From positions 124,001 through 188,000 of the forward strand of contig NZ_JARHUD010000006.1 in assembly GCF_029222965.1 (NCBI RefSeq): 64,000 bases of DNA. Direction: 5' to 3'. The stretch is from Aquibaculum arenosum. Its GTDB lineage: Bacteria; Pseudomonadota; Alphaproteobacteria; Kiloniellales; DSM-21159. The translations under genes and the position numbers were made by a program. Below, in pieces: positions 36,062 through 44,621 of this stretch (its first letter is position 1; the number at the start of each line of letters is the position of its first letter). The notes beneath the pieces are model-generated. The model searched no databases. It saw nothing but the letters and a program-made list of their open reading frames with translations, and had not been told where the DNA came from.

Positions 36062-36247
36062 ATGACCGACGGGATCGACTATGTACCGGGACAGTTCGTC
36101 CGCCACCCGCAGCAGCCAGACTGGGGCCTGGGGCAGGTGCAGTCGGCCGTCGGCACGCGGGTCACGGTGAACTTTGAGCATGCCGGCAAACTTCTGATCG
36201 ACACCGCCACCGTCACCTTGGAGATCGTCGAGCCGCCGGCCAGTTGA
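36062..36247 (+). CDS. DUF3553 family small protein
   Basis: The 61-residue product, from ATG 36062, is DYVPGQFVRHPQQPDWGLGQVQSAVG and on, matching DUF3553: an SH3-like fold whose motif VRHPxxPDWGxGQV binds RNA polymerase-associated proteins in related UvrD-type tails. The C-terminal strand VTVNFEHAGKLLIDTATVTLE is also standard. It is a short, single gene; a function as an adaptor is not proven. Confidence 0.82.
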   Translation: MTDGIDYVPGQFVRHPQQPDWGLGQVQSAVGTRVTVNFEHAGKLLIDTATVTLEIVEPPAS

Positions 36248-36332
36248 AGCGCGCGCTATTTCGCGCAGCCCTGGCGATCGACAGAAGATGCCCCCACACA
36301 CCAAAGACAACAGAGAAAGCAGGTTAACAGAG

Positions 36333-38039
36333 ATGCCCGATGGAACGCTCACACCCCCGTCCTCTCCCCAGCGTGGCGGGCGCGGTCGACGCGGCGGCAT
36401 CTACGCCCCCAAGGGCCGCGGCGTCGAGCCCGAGGCCCTGGAGGACGTGCGCAGGCTTCTGGGCACGCGGGAGCGGCGGGCCGACCTGCTGATCGAGCAT
36501 TTGCATTTGATCCAGGATCACTACGGCCACCTCTCGGCGCGCCATATGGCAGCCCTGGCAGAGGAGATGAGCCTGCCGTTGGCCGCAGTCTACGAGACCG
36601 CCTCCTTCTATGCGCATTTCGACCTGGTGATGGACGAGGAAGCCCCGCCGCCACCGCTCACCATACGGGTCTGTGATTCGCTGACCTGCGAAATGATGGG
36701 TGCGGAAGCCCTGCTGGCGGCGCTTCCGGACAGTCTCGGCCGCGAGGTGCGCGTGGTGCGCGCGCCTTGCATGGGCCGCTGTGAGGTTGCGCCGGTGGCC
36801 GAGGTGGGCCATCGCCATACCGGTAAGGCCAGTGTCGAAAGCATCGCCGAACTGGTCGCGACGCATGAAACCCATCCCCGCCTGCCCGACTATCGCCCCC
36901 TGGACGCCTACCGGGCCGAAGGCGGCTATGCATTGCTGGCCAAGGTGCTGGACGGCAGCCTGGCGCCAGAGACGGCGATGGAGACGCTGGAAGCCTCCGG
37001 CCTGCGCGGTCTGGGTGGCGCCGGCTTCCGCTCAGGCCTCAAGTGGAAGTTCGTGCGCCAGGAGACTGGGCCGCGGCTGATGGCGGTCAATGCCGATGAG
37101 GGCGAGCCCGGAACCTTCAAGGACCGCTGGTACCTAGAGCGCGACCCGCACCGCTTCCTGGAAGGCACCCTTATCGCTGCCTCGGTGTCTGGCTGCGAGA
37201 CCTGCTGGATCTATCTGCGCGACGAGTACCCCGAGCTGCGCGAAGTCCTGCTGCGTGAAATCGCGGCTCTCGAGGAGGCAGGCCTCACTCAGCACTGCCG
37301 CCTTGAGCTGCGCCGCGGTGCGGGCGCCTACATCTGCGGCGAAGAATCAGCCATGCTGGAGTCCATCGAGGGCCGGCGCGGCTACCCGCGGCACAAGCCG
37401 CCCTACCCCACGCAGAAGGGTCTCTGGGGCCGCCCCACCCTGATCCACAACGTCGAGACGCTCTATTGGGTGCGTGACATCCTGGAGAAGGGCGCCGAGT
37501 GGTTTGCAGGTGAAGGCCGCCACGGCCGCAGGGGCCTGCGCTCCTTCTCGGTCTCGGGCCGGGTCAAGGAGCCGGGCGTCAAGCTGGCGCCAGCCGGCAT
37601 CACCATCCGCGAGCTGATCGAGGAATACTGTGGCGGCATGGCCGAGGGGCACAGCTTCAAGGGCTACCTGCCCGGCGGTGCCTCGGGCGGCATCCTGCCG
37701 GCCAGCATGGACACTGTGCCGCTCGACTTCGACACGCTACAGGAGCACGGCTGCTTCATCGGCTCGGCCGCGGTTGTCGTGCTCTCGGACAAGGATGACA
37801 TCAAGAACGTGGTGCGCAACCTCATGCGCTTCTTCGAGGATGAATCCTGCGGCCAGTGCACGCCCTGTCGTGTTGGCACGGAGAAGGCGGTCAAGCTGCT
37901 GGACGCGCCGCAGTGGGACAAGCCGCTGCTCGATGAGCTGTCGAAGGTGATGATGGAGGCCTCGATCTGCGGCCTCGGCCAGGCGGCGCCCAATCCGCTG
38001 CTCTGTGCCTTCAAGTACTTCCCCGAGGAGGTTCAGTGA
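36333..38039 (+). CDS. NAD-linked formate dehydrogenase beta subunit (NuoE/NuoF fusion)
   Basis: The product (568 residues from ATG 36333; an ATG at 36288 is an alternative) fuses a NuoE-like [2Fe-2S] domain (about 40-185, cysteines in CDSLTCEMMG and APCMGRCEVAP) to a NuoF-like flavin domain. The latter has the NADH-binding glycine loop GLRGLGGAGFRSGLKWKFV, FMN-site NADEGEPGTFKDR, and the N-terminal [4Fe-4S] ligand set CGQCTPCRVGT plus a later Cys. It passes electrons from the alpha subunit to NAD+ in the cytoplasm. The stop overlaps the alpha start by four bases. Confidence 0.92.
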   Translation: MPDGTLTPPSSPQRGGRGRRGGIYAPKGRGVEPEALEDVRRLLGTRERRADLLIEHLHLIQDHYGHLSARHMAALAEEMSLPLAAVYETASFYAHFDLVMDEEAPPPPLTIRVCDSLTCEMMGAEALLAALPDSLGREVRVVRAPCMGRCEVAPVAEVGHRHTGKASVESIAELVATHETHPRLPDYRPLDAYRAEGGYALLAKVLDGSLAPETAMETLEASGLRGLGGAGFRSGLKWKFVRQETGPRLMAVNADEGEPGTFKDRWYLERDPHRFLEGTLIAASVSGCETCWIYLRDEYPELREVLLREIAALEEAGLTQHCRLELRRGAGAYICGEESAMLESIEGRRGYPRHKPPYPTQKGLWGRPTLIHNVETLYWVRDILEKGAEWFAGEGRHGRRGLRSFSVSGRVKEPGVKLAPAGITIRELIEEYCGGMAEGHSFKGYLPGGASGGILPASMDTVPLDFDTLQEHGCFIGSAAVVVLSDKDDIKNVVRNLMRFFEDESCGQCTPCRVGTEKAVKLLDAPQWDKPLLDELSKVMMEASICGLGQAAPNPLLCAFKYFPEEVQ

Positions 38040-40807
38040 TGAGCCAGACCATCCGCTTCACCCTTGACGGCCGCGAAGTCGAAGCCGCTGCCGACGAGAC
38101 CATCTGGCAGGTGGCCGCGCGCGAGGGCACCGAGATCCCGCACCTCTGCTACAGCCCCGATCCCGGCTACCGCGCCGACGGTAATTGCCGCGCCTGCATG
38201 GTGGAGATCGAAGGCGAGCGGGTGCTGGCCGCGTCGTGCATCCGCCAGCCCGCCGAAGGCATGGTGGTCACCACTGCCGGAGAGCGCTCAAAGGCCGCGC
38301 GAAAGATGGTTTTCGAACTGTTGCTGGCCGACCAGCCGGAGCGCGAGACCAGCCACGACCCCGAATCCAAGTTCTGGCAGTGGGCCGAGAAGCTGGAGCT
38401 GGCCGACAGCCGCTTTCCCGCGGACGAGAGCCCGGTGCCCGACGTCACCCACCCGGCAATGGCGGTCAACCTGGATGCCTGCATCCACTGCGGTCTCTGC
38501 GTGCGCGCCTGCCGCGAGGTTCAGGTCAATGACGTGATCGGCATGGCCTATCGTGGCGGCGACGCTAAGGTGATCTTCGACTTCGACGACCCCATGGGCG
38601 AGAGCACCTGCGTGGCCTGTGGCGAATGCGTGCAGGCCTGCCCCACCGGCGCCCTCATGGAAAAGTCCCTGCTCGATGAGGCCAACGACAGCCGCACGGT
38701 CTGGGCCGACAAGACGGTGGACAGCCTCTGCCCCTTCTGCGGCGTCGGCTGTCAGACCAAGGTCTTCGTCAAGGACGACAAGATCGTGCAGATCGACGGG
38801 CGCGACGGTCCGGCGAACGAACAGCGACTTTGCGTCAAGGGCCGCTTCGGCTGGGACTACATCCACAGCCCCGAGCGGCTCACCGTGCCGCTCATCCGCC
38901 GTGAGGATGCGCCCAAGCGCTGGGACGACAGGATCGATTCCAGCAATCCCTGGACGCACTTCCGCGAGGCGACTTGGGAGGAAGCGCTGGAGCGCGCCGC
39001 GGGCGGGCTCAGGACCATCCTGGAGCGCGACGGAGGACAGGCGCTGGCGGGCTTCGGCTCCGCCAAGGGCTCGAACGAGGAGGCCTATCTTTTCCAGAAG
39101 CTGGTGCGCCAGGGCTTCGGCACCAACAATGTCGACCATTGCACCCGACTCTGCCACGCCTCCTCGGTGGCAGCGCTGATGGAGGGCATTGGCTCCGGCG
39201 CCGTTTCCGCCCCCTTCACCGCCGCGCTCGAGGCCGACTGCATCATCCTGATCGGCGCGCGCCCGGCGCAAAACCACCCCGTGGCCGCCACCTACTTGAA
39301 GCAGGCAGCCAAGGCCGGGGCCAAGCTGGTCATCATGGATCCGCGCCGACAGGGCCTGGCCCGCTATGCCAGCCACATGTTGCAGTTCAAGCCGGGCCAG
39401 GACGTTGCCCTGCTCAACGCCATGCTGCACACCATCATCGAGGAAGGCCTCTACGACGAGCAGTACATCCAGGCGCACACCAAGGGCTTTGAGGAGCTCA
39501 AGGTCAGCGTGCAGGACTTCCCGCCGGAGAAGATGGCCGAGGTCTGCGGCATCCCGGCGGAGACGATCCGCGAGGTGGCACGGCTTTACGCCCGCTCCCA
39601 GCGCTCGATCATCTTCTGGGGCATGGGTGTCAGTCAGCATGTCCACGGCACCGACAACGCCCGCTGCCTGATTTCTCTGGCGCTCACCACGGGCCAGATC
39701 GGGCGCCCCGGCACCGGCCTGCACCCCCTGCGCGGGCAGAACAACGTCCAAGGTGCCTCCGACGCCGGGCTCATCCCCATGGTCTTCCCGGACTACAAGT
39801 CGGTGGAGGACGAGGGCGTGCGGCAGATGTACGAAGAACTTTGGGGCCGCAGTCTTGATCCCGCCCGCGGCCTGACCGTGGTGGAGATCATCGACGCGGT
39901 CAGCAAAGGGCGCATCAAGGGCATGTATGTGCAGGGCGAGAACCCGGCCATGTCCGACCCCGACCAGATCCACGCCCGCAAGGCCCTGGCCAAGCTGGAG
40001 CATCTGGTGGTGCAAGACATCTTCCTGACCGAGACCGCCTGGCATGCCGATGTGGTGCTGCCCGCCTCCGCCCATGCGGAGAAGTGGGGCACCTACACCA
40101 ACACCAACCGCCAGGTGCAGATCGGCCGTCCCGCGGTGCAGCCGCCGGGCCAGGCCCGCCAGGACTGGGAACTGATCCAGGAAATGGCAAATCGCATCGG
40201 CCTCAACTGGACCTACAGCCACCCGCGCGACGTCTTTGCCGAGATGGCGCAGGTGATGCCGTCACTGAACAACATCACCTGGGAACGGGTGGAGCGCGAA
40301 GAGTCGGTCACCTACCCCGCCGACGCCCCCGACCAGCCGGGCAACGAGATCATCTTCGCCGCCGGCTTCCCCACGGCCGATGGTCGCGGTCGCATCGTGC
40401 CGACCGGCCTCGTCCCGCCTGCGGAGCTTCCGGATTCGGACTATCCCCTGGTTCTCACCACCGGGCGCCTGCTGGAGCACTGGCACACCGGCGCCATGAC
40501 CCGTCGGGCCTCGGTGCTCAACAACCTGGAGCCCGAGCCCATCGCCTGCCTGCATCCCAAGGAACTCGGCGAGCGTGACCTGCGAGCGGGCGATCGGGTG
40601 CGGCTCACGACCCGCCGTGGCAGCATCAGCCTGCGCGTGCGCGAAGATCGCGACGTGCCCCCGGGCATGGTTTTCGTGCCCTTCTGCTTCAACGAGGCCG
40701 CCGCCAACGTGCTGACCAACCCGCAGCTCGACCCCTTCGGCAAGATTCCGGAATTCAAGTTCGCGGCTGTGCGGCTGGAATCGGAAGAGGCCGTGGCCGC
40801 GGAATAA
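38036..40807 (+). CDS. NAD-linked formate dehydrogenase alpha (molybdopterin) subunit
   Basis: The 923-residue catalytic subunit oxidises formate to CO2 at a bis-MGD cofactor. It has an N-terminal NuoG-like [2Fe-2S] domain, ferredoxin-type [4Fe-4S] clusters (CIHCGLCVRACREVQ and CVACGECVQACPTGAL), the [4Fe-4S] cluster of the Mo domain (CPFCGVGCQTKVF) and the active-site Cys in DHCTRLCHASSV. The end FGKIPEFKFAAVRLE is characteristic. There is no selenocysteine; Cys is encoded. The start overlaps the beta stop. A strong hairpin follows. Confidence 0.95.
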   Translation: MMSQTIRFTLDGREVEAAADETIWQVAAREGTEIPHLCYSPDPGYRADGNCRACMVEIEGERVLAASCIRQPAEGMVVTTAGERSKAARKMVFELLLADQPERETSHDPESKFWQWAEKLELADSRFPADESPVPDVTHPAMAVNLDACIHCGLCVRACREVQVNDVIGMAYRGGDAKVIFDFDDPMGESTCVACGECVQACPTGALMEKSLLDEANDSRTVWADKTVDSLCPFCGVGCQTKVFVKDDKIVQIDGRDGPANEQRLCVKGRFGWDYIHSPERLTVPLIRREDAPKRWDDRIDSSNPWTHFREATWEEALERAAGGLRTILERDGGQALAGFGSAKGSNEEAYLFQKLVRQGFGTNNVDHCTRLCHASSVAALMEGIGSGAVSAPFTAALEADCIILIGARPAQNHPVAATYLKQAAKAGAKLVIMDPRRQGLARYASHMLQFKPGQDVALLNAMLHTIIEEGLYDEQYIQAHTKGFEELKVSVQDFPPEKMAEVCGIPAETIREVARLYARSQRSIIFWGMGVSQHVHGTDNARCLISLALTTGQIGRPGTGLHPLRGQNNVQGASDAGLIPMVFPDYKSVEDEGVRQMYEELWGRSLDPARGLTVVEIIDAVSKGRIKGMYVQGENPAMSDPDQIHARKALAKLEHLVVQDIFLTETAWHADVVLPASAHAEKWGTYTNTNRQVQIGRPAVQPPGQARQDWELIQEMANRIGLNWTYSHPRDVFAEMAQVMPSLNNITWERVEREESVTYPADAPDQPGNEIIFAAGFPTADGRGRIVPTGLVPPAELPDSDYPLVLTTGRLLEHWHTGAMTRRASVLNNLEPEPIACLHPKELGERDLRAGDRVRLTTRRGSISLRVREDRDVPPGMVFVPFCFNEAAANVLTNPQLDPFGKIPEFKFAAVRLESEEAVAAE

Positions 40808-40810
40808 GAA

Positions 40811-40841
40811 ATCCAGGGGAAGCCTCACGCTTCCCCTGGAT
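40811..40841 (+). terminator. Terminator-like hairpin between convergent FDH units
   Basis: ATCCAGGGGAAGC and GCTTCCCCTGGAT form a perfect 13-bp stem around a CTCAC loop, four bases after the fdh alpha stop. The T-run on the + strand is weak (CCTTTGCCC), so it may act in both directions or with rho. Confidence 0.7.
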
Positions 40842-40891
40842 CCTTTGCCCAAGCCGTGGGTCAGCGCGCAGCAAGGCGCGCGACCTGGCCG

Positions 40892-41014
40892 CTACAGCCG
40901 CACGTTTTCTCCGGCGAAGACATTGGCCGAGGTCAGGCCGAGGCCGTGCAGGCCGTAGTGAGCGCCGACGGCCAGAACAACGGCAACGACAACGGCGGCA
41001 ACAAAGGCTTTCAT
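40892..41014 (-). CDS. 40-residue membrane peptide at the end of the respiratory FDH unit
   Basis: Translation of the minus strand from ATG 41014 gives a 40-residue peptide: a hydrophobic N-terminal helix (KAFVAAVVVAVVLAVGAHYG), then a short soluble tail TSANVFAGENVRL ending in a stop. GGAGAGACTGC sits before the ATG at a good distance, and the codon use fits a gene. It follows the WD40-cytochrome gene by about 100 bases and precedes the hairpin. I do not recognise a named family. A role as a small inner-membrane or exported accessory of the formate dehydrogenase is inferred from position only. Confidence 0.7.
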   Translation of the reverse strand: MKAFVAAVVVAVVLAVGAHYGLHGLGLTSANVFAGENVRL

Positions 41015-41112
41015 GCAGTCTCTCCACTTCACTGACAGCCCGGCACATGCCAGGTCGCCGACTCACGTCTCTAAAGCTTTACGTTAGACCCGATTCACGC
41101 ATTTATTCCGAT

Positions 41113-42453
41113 CTACTCTTGCGGCCCGGTCACTTCCTCAAGATAGCGCATCAGGGCCGCCAGGTCTTCGTCGCCGCTGATTCTTTGCACCGGCATCTTT
41201 GAACCGGGTGTGTAGAGATCGGGGCCCAGGCGAAAGAGATCGGAAATAGTTTCCCCCGTCCAGATGATGTCGGAGCCATCGAGCGCGCTGGAGTAGTTGT
41301 AGTCTTCCACGCTGCCGGCCGGGCGCCCGAACACCTTGTAGAGTGTCGGGCCCGCACGACGACCGCTGCCCGGTGTCACGGAATGACAAACGGCGCAGGT
41401 GCGAAAGACCTTCTCGCCCCGCGCCAGCTCCGGATCGCCGGAAAGGTCTATCGGAGGCGTTTCCCGCGTGGCCAGAGACACCCCGATCTCTTCGCCACTT
41501 TCCAGGTCCCACACCCGTACCACCTCGTCCGAGCCGGCTGAGAAGAGGCGCGCACCGTCGGGGGCGAAAGCGAGCGACCAGACCGGCGCCAGGTGGCCCG
41601 GGAGACTGATGAGCTCCTCGCGATGCTCAACGTCCCAAAAGCGGATGCGCCGGTCCAATCCGGCACTGGCGAGGGTCTCACCGTCGGGAGAAAGCGCCAG
41701 CGCCAGGATCGCGCCCTCGTGCCGCCCCACTTCGGCGAGCCTGGACCCTGATTCGAGGTCCCAAAGGTGCAGACTTTCGTCCACCCCCGCACTGATGGCC
41801 TCCCGACCATCGTTGACGAAGACCAGGGCATTGATGGGAAAACCATTGCCTTCCAGGCCCTGCAGCAGGTCACCGCTCTCAACATCCCAGAGCAGCAGCT
41901 TGCCGTCGTAGCCGCCGCTCAGGAGCTGCCTGCCGTCGGGCGAGAAGGCCACGACATTGACGTTGTTCTCGTGCCCTTCGAGCAGATGCAGTGCCTCACC
42001 GCTCTCAACATCCCAGAGACGCACACTGTTGTCCCATCCGCCGGAGGCGGCCAGATCTCCATTCGGCGAGAGGGCCAGTGCCGGCACCCGCCCTTCATGG
42101 CCGCGCAGGATCCGCTGCGTGTCTTGAGCATTCAGGTCCCAGACCCGCAAGGTGCCGTCGTCGCTGGCCGAAAGCGCACGCCCGCCGGGCAGGAAGGCAA
42201 CGGCATTAACCGCTGCTTCATGGGCATCCAGCACCGCCAAGGCCTCCTGCCGCTCGGCATCCCAATAGATCACGGTGTAGTCGAAGGAGGCGGTCAGCGC
42301 GAAACGCCCATCCTGGGAAAGCGCGACGTCCTTGACGAAGCCGCCATGGCCACGCAGCTCGGCCTGCGCCGATCCGCTCCCCAAAAACCCTAAGGCCAGG
42401 AGCGCCGTCGCGGCCAACCGGACTGCGCGCCGGCAGACAGAAGAACGGCGCAT
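41113..42453 (-). CDS. Seven-bladed WD40 propeller fused to a class I cytochrome c
   Basis: From ATG 42453 the 446-residue product has a signal sequence (LAATALLALGFLGSGSAQA), seven WD40 repeats (each ending in WD, for example TLRVWD, SVRLWD, LLLWD, LHLWD, RIRFWD, VVRVWD after an initial VIYWD), and a C-terminal class I cytochrome c domain with CAVCHS for haem and a Met ligand in GSKMPVQR. It is exported to the periplasm. It lies 25 bases after the cytochrome b subunit gene, so it probably accepts or relays electrons near the dehydrogenase. A longer upstream frame would overlap the cytochrome b gene and is unlikely. Confidence 0.9.
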   Translation of the reverse strand: MRRSSVCRRAVRLAATALLALGFLGSGSAQAELRGHGGFVKDVALSQDGRFALTASFDYTVIYWDAERQEALAVLDAHEAAVNAVAFLPGGRALSASDDGTLRVWDLNAQDTQRILRGHEGRVPALALSPNGDLAASGGWDNSVRLWDVESGEALHLLEGHENNVNVVAFSPDGRQLLSGGYDGKLLLWDVESGDLLQGLEGNGFPINALVFVNDGREAISAGVDESLHLWDLESGSRLAEVGRHEGAILALALSPDGETLASAGLDRRIRFWDVEHREELISLPGHLAPVWSLAFAPDGARLFSAGSDEVVRVWDLESGEEIGVSLATRETPPIDLSGDPELARGEKVFRTCAVCHSVTPGSGRRAGPTLYKVFGRPAGSVEDYNYSSALDGSDIIWTGETISDLFRLGPDLYTPGSKMPVQRISGDEDLAALMRYLEEVTGPQE

Positions 42454-42478
42454 GGCCTGTGCCAGCGCCGCCCGGAGC

Positions 42479-43618
42479 CTATTCTGCAGGTGCAGCGGCC
42501 TTGCGCGGTGGCTGCGCTGGCGCCCGACTCTTGCGTTCCTCTTCCTCGGCCCAGAGGTTGTGGTGCTCGCGCGCCCAGTTAAGATCCACCTTGCCGGAAC
42601 CCATGGCTGCAAAGGCGCCCTCCATACCCAGAGTGCCGATATAGATATGGCCCAGGATGATAGCGATCATAACCACCCCGACCGCCGCATGCCAAATGCT
42701 GTTGAGCTGCATCTCCATCATCGGCGAGATGTTCGTCGGAACGTTCAGGCCGAGGCCGGCCAGGAAGCCCAGCGTCTTGCCCCAGAGATCCGTCTGGAAG
42801 GGGAACAACAGGGCGATGCCGGAAAGCGAAAGGGAAAGGCCGCCGATGATGACCAGCCAGAAGAGCACCTTCTGGCCGGCATTGAACTTGCGGGCAGGCG
42901 GATGGGAATGCTTGCTGAAGAGACCGCCGGCTTTTGCGGCCCACACGAAATCATGGCGGTTCGGGATGTTGTGTTTCACCCAGAGAACGAACATCAGCAC
43001 AATACCCAGCATAAAAGGGAAGGCTAGGTAGTTGTGGGCATACTTGCCGGCCAGGGTCAGGGTGCCGAAGAACTCCGGACCCACCAACGGCAACAGGAAA
43101 TAGCGCCCGAACATGAGGTTCAGGCCGGTCAACGCCAGAACGACAAAGGTCGTGGCCGTCAGCCAGTGGGCAAAGCGATCGAGGCCGCTGAACCGCTCGA
43201 TGGTTCGCCCTGCCGGGCCCGCCTCAATGCGCACGCGCCCGCGCAACAGGAAGAAGAGTGCCAGCAGCCCAAGCATGCCCAGCATGATCCAAGCGCTGTA
43301 AAGCTTGAGCGGACCATTGCGCACGGCTCGCCAGTTGTCACCCTCGGACTGGATCATGACGCCTGCCTGTCCGTCGCGCTGAACCACCCTACCCGCGTCG
43401 CCCTGGCGGATGGCGCGCCACATATCTGCCGTGGCGTCGCTGCCAAGTGCGCCGCCCGGAACCTCGCCGCCTTGTGGCGAGAAGCCGGGGACATCGCGCC
43501 CGCCGGTCTGTGCCGCCGCCGAGCCGGCTTCTATCACGAAGGCCGACAGCAGAATTGCCAAACCGAGACCGACCGTCAGGATCACCTGTCGCCAGGACTG
43601 GATACCTTGTCGGGTCAT
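42479..43618 (-). CDS. Formate dehydrogenase cytochrome b gamma subunit
   Basis: The 379-residue protein has a long N-terminal region with an export-type hydrophobic segment, a periplasmic stretch, and the four-helix FdoI/FdnI-like domain: SAWIMLGMLGLLALFFLLRG, FSGLDRFAHWLTATTFVVLALTGLNLMFG, YAHNYLAFPFMLGIVLMFVLWVKHN and AGVVMIAIILGHIYIGTLGMEG, with conserved His that bind two b haems. It anchors the FDH to the membrane and passes electrons to quinone. The ATG at 43618 follows GGAAGG. It lies between the small lipoprotein gene and the WD40-cytochrome gene. Confidence 0.9.
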   Translation of the reverse strand: MTRQGIQSWRQVILTVGLGLAILLSAFVIEAGSAAAQTGGRDVPGFSPQGGEVPGGALGSDATADMWRAIRQGDAGRVVQRDGQAGVMIQSEGDNWRAVRNGPLKLYSAWIMLGMLGLLALFFLLRGRVRIEAGPAGRTIERFSGLDRFAHWLTATTFVVLALTGLNLMFGRYFLLPLVGPEFFGTLTLAGKYAHNYLAFPFMLGIVLMFVLWVKHNIPNRHDFVWAAKAGGLFSKHSHPPARKFNAGQKVLFWLVIIGGLSLSLSGIALLFPFQTDLWGKTLGFLAGLGLNVPTNISPMMEMQLNSIWHAAVGVVMIAIILGHIYIGTLGMEGAFAAMGSGKVDLNWAREHHNLWAEEEERKSRAPAQPPRKAAAPAE

Positions 43619-43678
43619 GGAACCTTCCCTTCCCACTTCTTCTTTCCTGGGATCAACCCCGTGGCCAAGCTTAAAGGC

Positions 43679-43879
43679 TTACAAGCCACGCTGATAGCGC
43701 GCCCGATTGCGCAACTCCTGGCGTGCTTCAGGTGACAGTTCTTCGTCAGCCTGCCCCAGGTAGGTTCCCTTTTCATAGAGCAGCACGCGGTCCTGTTCCT
43801 CCGGATCGCAGGCGGAGAGAAGGACCCCGGCCACAGCCAACGACACAAGGACGCCGAACGTCCGGAGAGATTGCATCAT
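43679..43879 (-). CDS. Small FDH-associated lipoprotein
   Basis: The 66-residue product has a hydrophobic signal and the lipobox LLSAC (Cys about residue 24), then a short, charged tail (EEQDRVLLYEKGTYLGQADEEL). The tail motif LLYEKGTYLGQAD recurs in small proteins of formate dehydrogenase loci of this group. It is predicted to be attached to the membrane by lipid. No function is known; position suggests a periplasmic accessory of the dehydrogenase. Confidence 0.7.
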   Translation of the reverse strand: MMQSLRTFGVLVSLAVAGVLLSACDPEEQDRVLLYEKGTYLGQADEELSPEARQELRNRARYQRGL

Positions 43880-43940
43880 GCCGTCTCTAAACTCTTTTCA
43901 AGAATGCGAGGCCCGCCGAGCTGCGAGCCTCGTTTGAGGC

Positions 43941-43973
43941 GCAGAGGGCGGCGGAAACGCCGCCGCCCTCTGC
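43941..43973 (-). other. Intercistronic hairpin in the FDH operon
   Basis: GCAGAGGGCGGCG and its complement form a perfect 13-bp stem between the Fe-S subunit gene and the lipoprotein gene. There is no T-run on the minus strand, so it is more likely an RNA-stability or processing element than a terminator. Confidence 0.5.
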
Positions 43974-43998
43974 TGCCCTCGATCTTAGGGTGGTCGGC

Positions 43999-44595
43999 TT
44001 AGGAACCGGCCTTGCTTTCGTAGGCCGTACCCCATCCCCAGGCGCCGGACCCGAAGCCGCGTCCGACGATGCGTTCGCGGAAGATGCCCGAAACGCTGTC
44101 GCCATCACCGGCCAGCAGGGCCTTGGTCGAGCACATCTCCGCGCAGAGCGGGAGCTTGCCCTCGGCCAGGCGGTTACCGCCGTACTTCGAGAACTCGGCC
44201 TGGGAGCCATCCTCTTCCGGACCGCCGGCGCAGAAGGTGCACTTGTCCATCTTGCCGCGGCTACCGAAGTTGCCGGCCTGCGGGAACTGCGGTGCCCCAA
44301 AGGGACAGGCGTAGAAGCAGTAGCCGCAACCGATGCAGAGGTCCTTCGAGTGCAGCACCACACCGTCATCGGTCTGATAGAAGCAATCGACGGGGCAGAC
44401 CGCCATGCAAGGCGCGTCCGAGCAATGCATGCAGGCCACGGAGATCGAACGCTCACCCGGCTTGCCGTCATTGATCGTCACCACCCGGCGACGGTTGATC
44501 CCCCAGGGGACCTCGTTCTCGTTCTTGCACGCCGTGACGCAGGCGTTGCACTCGATGCAACGCTCGGCGTCACAGAGGAACTTCATGCGTGCCAT
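43999..44595 (-). CDS. Formate dehydrogenase iron-sulfur beta subunit
   Basis: The 198-residue product has the four [4Fe-4S] ligand groups of FdnH/FdoH-like subunits: CIECNACVTACKNENEVPWG, CMHCSDAPCMAVCPVDCF, CIGCGYCFYACPFGAPQ and CTFC...CAEMC. It relays electrons between the Mo subunit and cytochrome b. It is 26 bases downstream of the large-subunit gene. It lacks the C-terminal membrane helix of E. coli FdnH, so it relies on the gamma subunit for anchoring. Confidence 0.93.
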   Translation of the reverse strand: MARMKFLCDAERCIECNACVTACKNENEVPWGINRRRVVTINDGKPGERSISVACMHCSDAPCMAVCPVDCFYQTDDGVVLHSKDLCIGCGYCFYACPFGAPQFPQAGNFGSRGKMDKCTFCAGGPEEDGSQAEFSKYGGNRLAEGKLPLCAEMCSTKALLAGDGDSVSGIFRERIVGRGFGSGAWGWGTAYESKAGS

Positions 44596-44621
44596 CTCAG
44601 TTCTCCTCTCTCAATCCGGGT

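Noticed and set aside
38288-40222. Long open frame opposite the NAD-linked FDH alpha gene
   Set aside because: It is the antisense of a clearly conserved molybdoprotein, with typical His/Gly/Asp bias and no motifs.
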